This document shows positions 24,592 through 25,137 of a stretch of 25,137 nt of DNA, piece by piece. The DNA is taken from assembly GCA_910586745.1 (NCBI GenBank), contig CAJUJZ010000019.1:1-25137 (forward strand), given 5' to 3'. The translations under genes were made by a program, and so were the position numbers. The notes below the pieces were generated by a model that was not told the origin of the DNA, made no database searches, and worked only from the letters and a program-made list of their open reading frames with translations. Source of the stretch: an uncultured Mucispirillum sp. Its GTDB lineage: Bacteria; Chrysiogenota; Deferribacteres; Deferribacterales; Mucispirillaceae. Position 1 is the stretch's first letter. Each line of letters starts with the position of its first letter.

Positions 24592-25137
24592 TGATACTAA
24601 TATATTAGACTTATTAAATATTGTTTCTTCTGATACAACAGAAGATTTTATTAAGCATATTAATGAGCTTTTCACAAAATGCTGTGTAGGCAGGTATCAT
24701 ATCTGGGATGTAATAGGCAATATATGCGAACCATGCCAGCATATTCATGCAGATATTTATGCTACTTTTGATATATATGAACTTGGCTTTAAAGAAGATG
24801 AAGTATTTTTAAAAAATATTAATCTTGATATATCATACTTTGACTATACATACCATATAGATTCTGCAATATTTTTCTCTCATAATTCAAGAGTAACACA
24901 TATCATTACTTTTGAAAGCCCACTGCCTGAAGATTTAGAAGAAAAACTTAAATTTACTGCACCTTATTTTGGCAAACGCTCAGTAGAGCTTTTTTCAAAA
25001 GAAAGACAGATGGATTTATATATAGACTACCAGAAAAAAGTAGATTTTGTAAAAAGGGCAAGTATAATTTTTATGGGGCTTGAAATAGAAGAAGTTATTT
25101 CTATGTCTATTTCTTTTTTTATGGATGTATTTTCTGC
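24581..25137 (+). CDS. Unrecognised signalling-operon protein, N-terminal part (partial)
   Basis: An open frame of 185 codons from ATG 24581 to the window edge, overlapping the HDOD gene by 11 nt in another frame. The start reads MATSDTNILDLLNIVSS. No signal peptide or membrane segment is seen. Residues about 20-135 alternate strands and helices in a way that could be a GAF-like sensor domain; from about 140 a helical linker (DLYIDYQKKVDFVKRAS) leads to a second domain that starts ASIIFMGLEIEEVI. This layout is common for sensor proteins with a kinase, cyclase or phosphatase output, but the output domain is outside the window. Overlap and orientation place it in the same operon. Confidence 0.75.
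   Translation, partial: MATSDTNILDLLNIVSSDTTEDFIKHINELFTKCCVGRYHIWDVIGNICEPCQHIHADIYATFDIYELGFKEDEVFLKNINLDISYFDYTYHIDSAIFFSHNSRVTHIITFESPLPEDLEEKLKFTAPYFGKRSVELFSKERQMDLYIDYQKKVDFVKRASIIFMGLEIEEVISMSISFFMDVFS

Overview
The window is strongly AT-rich, with very short intergenic spacers and long runs of co-oriented genes. It comes from an anaerobically respiring bacterium. The nitrous oxide reductase cluster is of the clade II/epsilonproteobacterial (Wolinella-like) type. Together with a Na+-pumping decarboxylase, a Tat-exported DMSO-reductase-family enzyme and a ChpT-like/HDOD signalling operon, this would fit a host-associated Deferribacterota organism such as Mucispirillum or a relative. 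That assignment is inference from gene content and base composition only; no rRNA or other marker is present.

Layout. (1) 1-5014, minus strand: a molybdenum-enzyme operon of DMSO-reductase-like catalytic subunit, four-cluster ferredoxin subunit, TorD-type chaperone and the start of an exported protein cut by the window edge. The catalytic gene is out of frame at a run of eight G immediately after its Tat signal. (2) 5154-14407, minus strand: a complete ten-gene nos cluster in the order nosZ-B-D-G-C1-C2-H-F-L-Y. NosZ carries a C-terminal c-heme domain and a lipoprotein-like signal. A second eight-G run, with similar flanking bases, lies about 245 bp upstream of nosZ. (3) 14876-18679, minus strand: promoter, mmdA-mmdD-mmdC-mmdB and intrinsic terminator of a biotin-dependent Na+-translocating decarboxylase, most likely methylmalonyl-CoA decarboxylase. 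(4) 18820-22313, minus strand: a DEAD-box RNA helicase, a small secreted orphan protein with its own terminator but no normal start codon, an AT-rich gene-free stretch with a cluster of TATACT-like motifs, a HIT-family hydrolase with its terminator, and a decayed macro-domain gene. (5) 22485-25137, plus strand: a signalling operon of a histidine-phosphotransferase-like protein with a degenerate kinase core, a CheY-like receiver, a pseudoreceiver-HDOD protein and the start of a fourth, unrecognised gene.

How the genes work together. The nos products would reduce N2O to N2 in the periplasm, with NosG/NosH (NapGH-like) and NosC1/NosC2 passing electrons from menaquinol to the c-heme of NosZ, while NosD/F/Y/L supply sulfur and copper for the CuZ centre. 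The Mo enzyme would be a second anaerobic terminal reductase. The decarboxylase would turn the last step of succinate-to-propionate metabolism into a Na+ gradient.

The most striking feature is the pair of G8 tracts, one inside the Mo-reductase gene and one in front of nosZ. Runs of this length are unexpected in such AT-rich DNA. In mucosal Campylobacter and Helicobacter, tracts of this kind switch genes on and off by slippage. The sequence suggests that two respiratory pathways here may be phase-variable, although a homopolymer miscall is not excluded.
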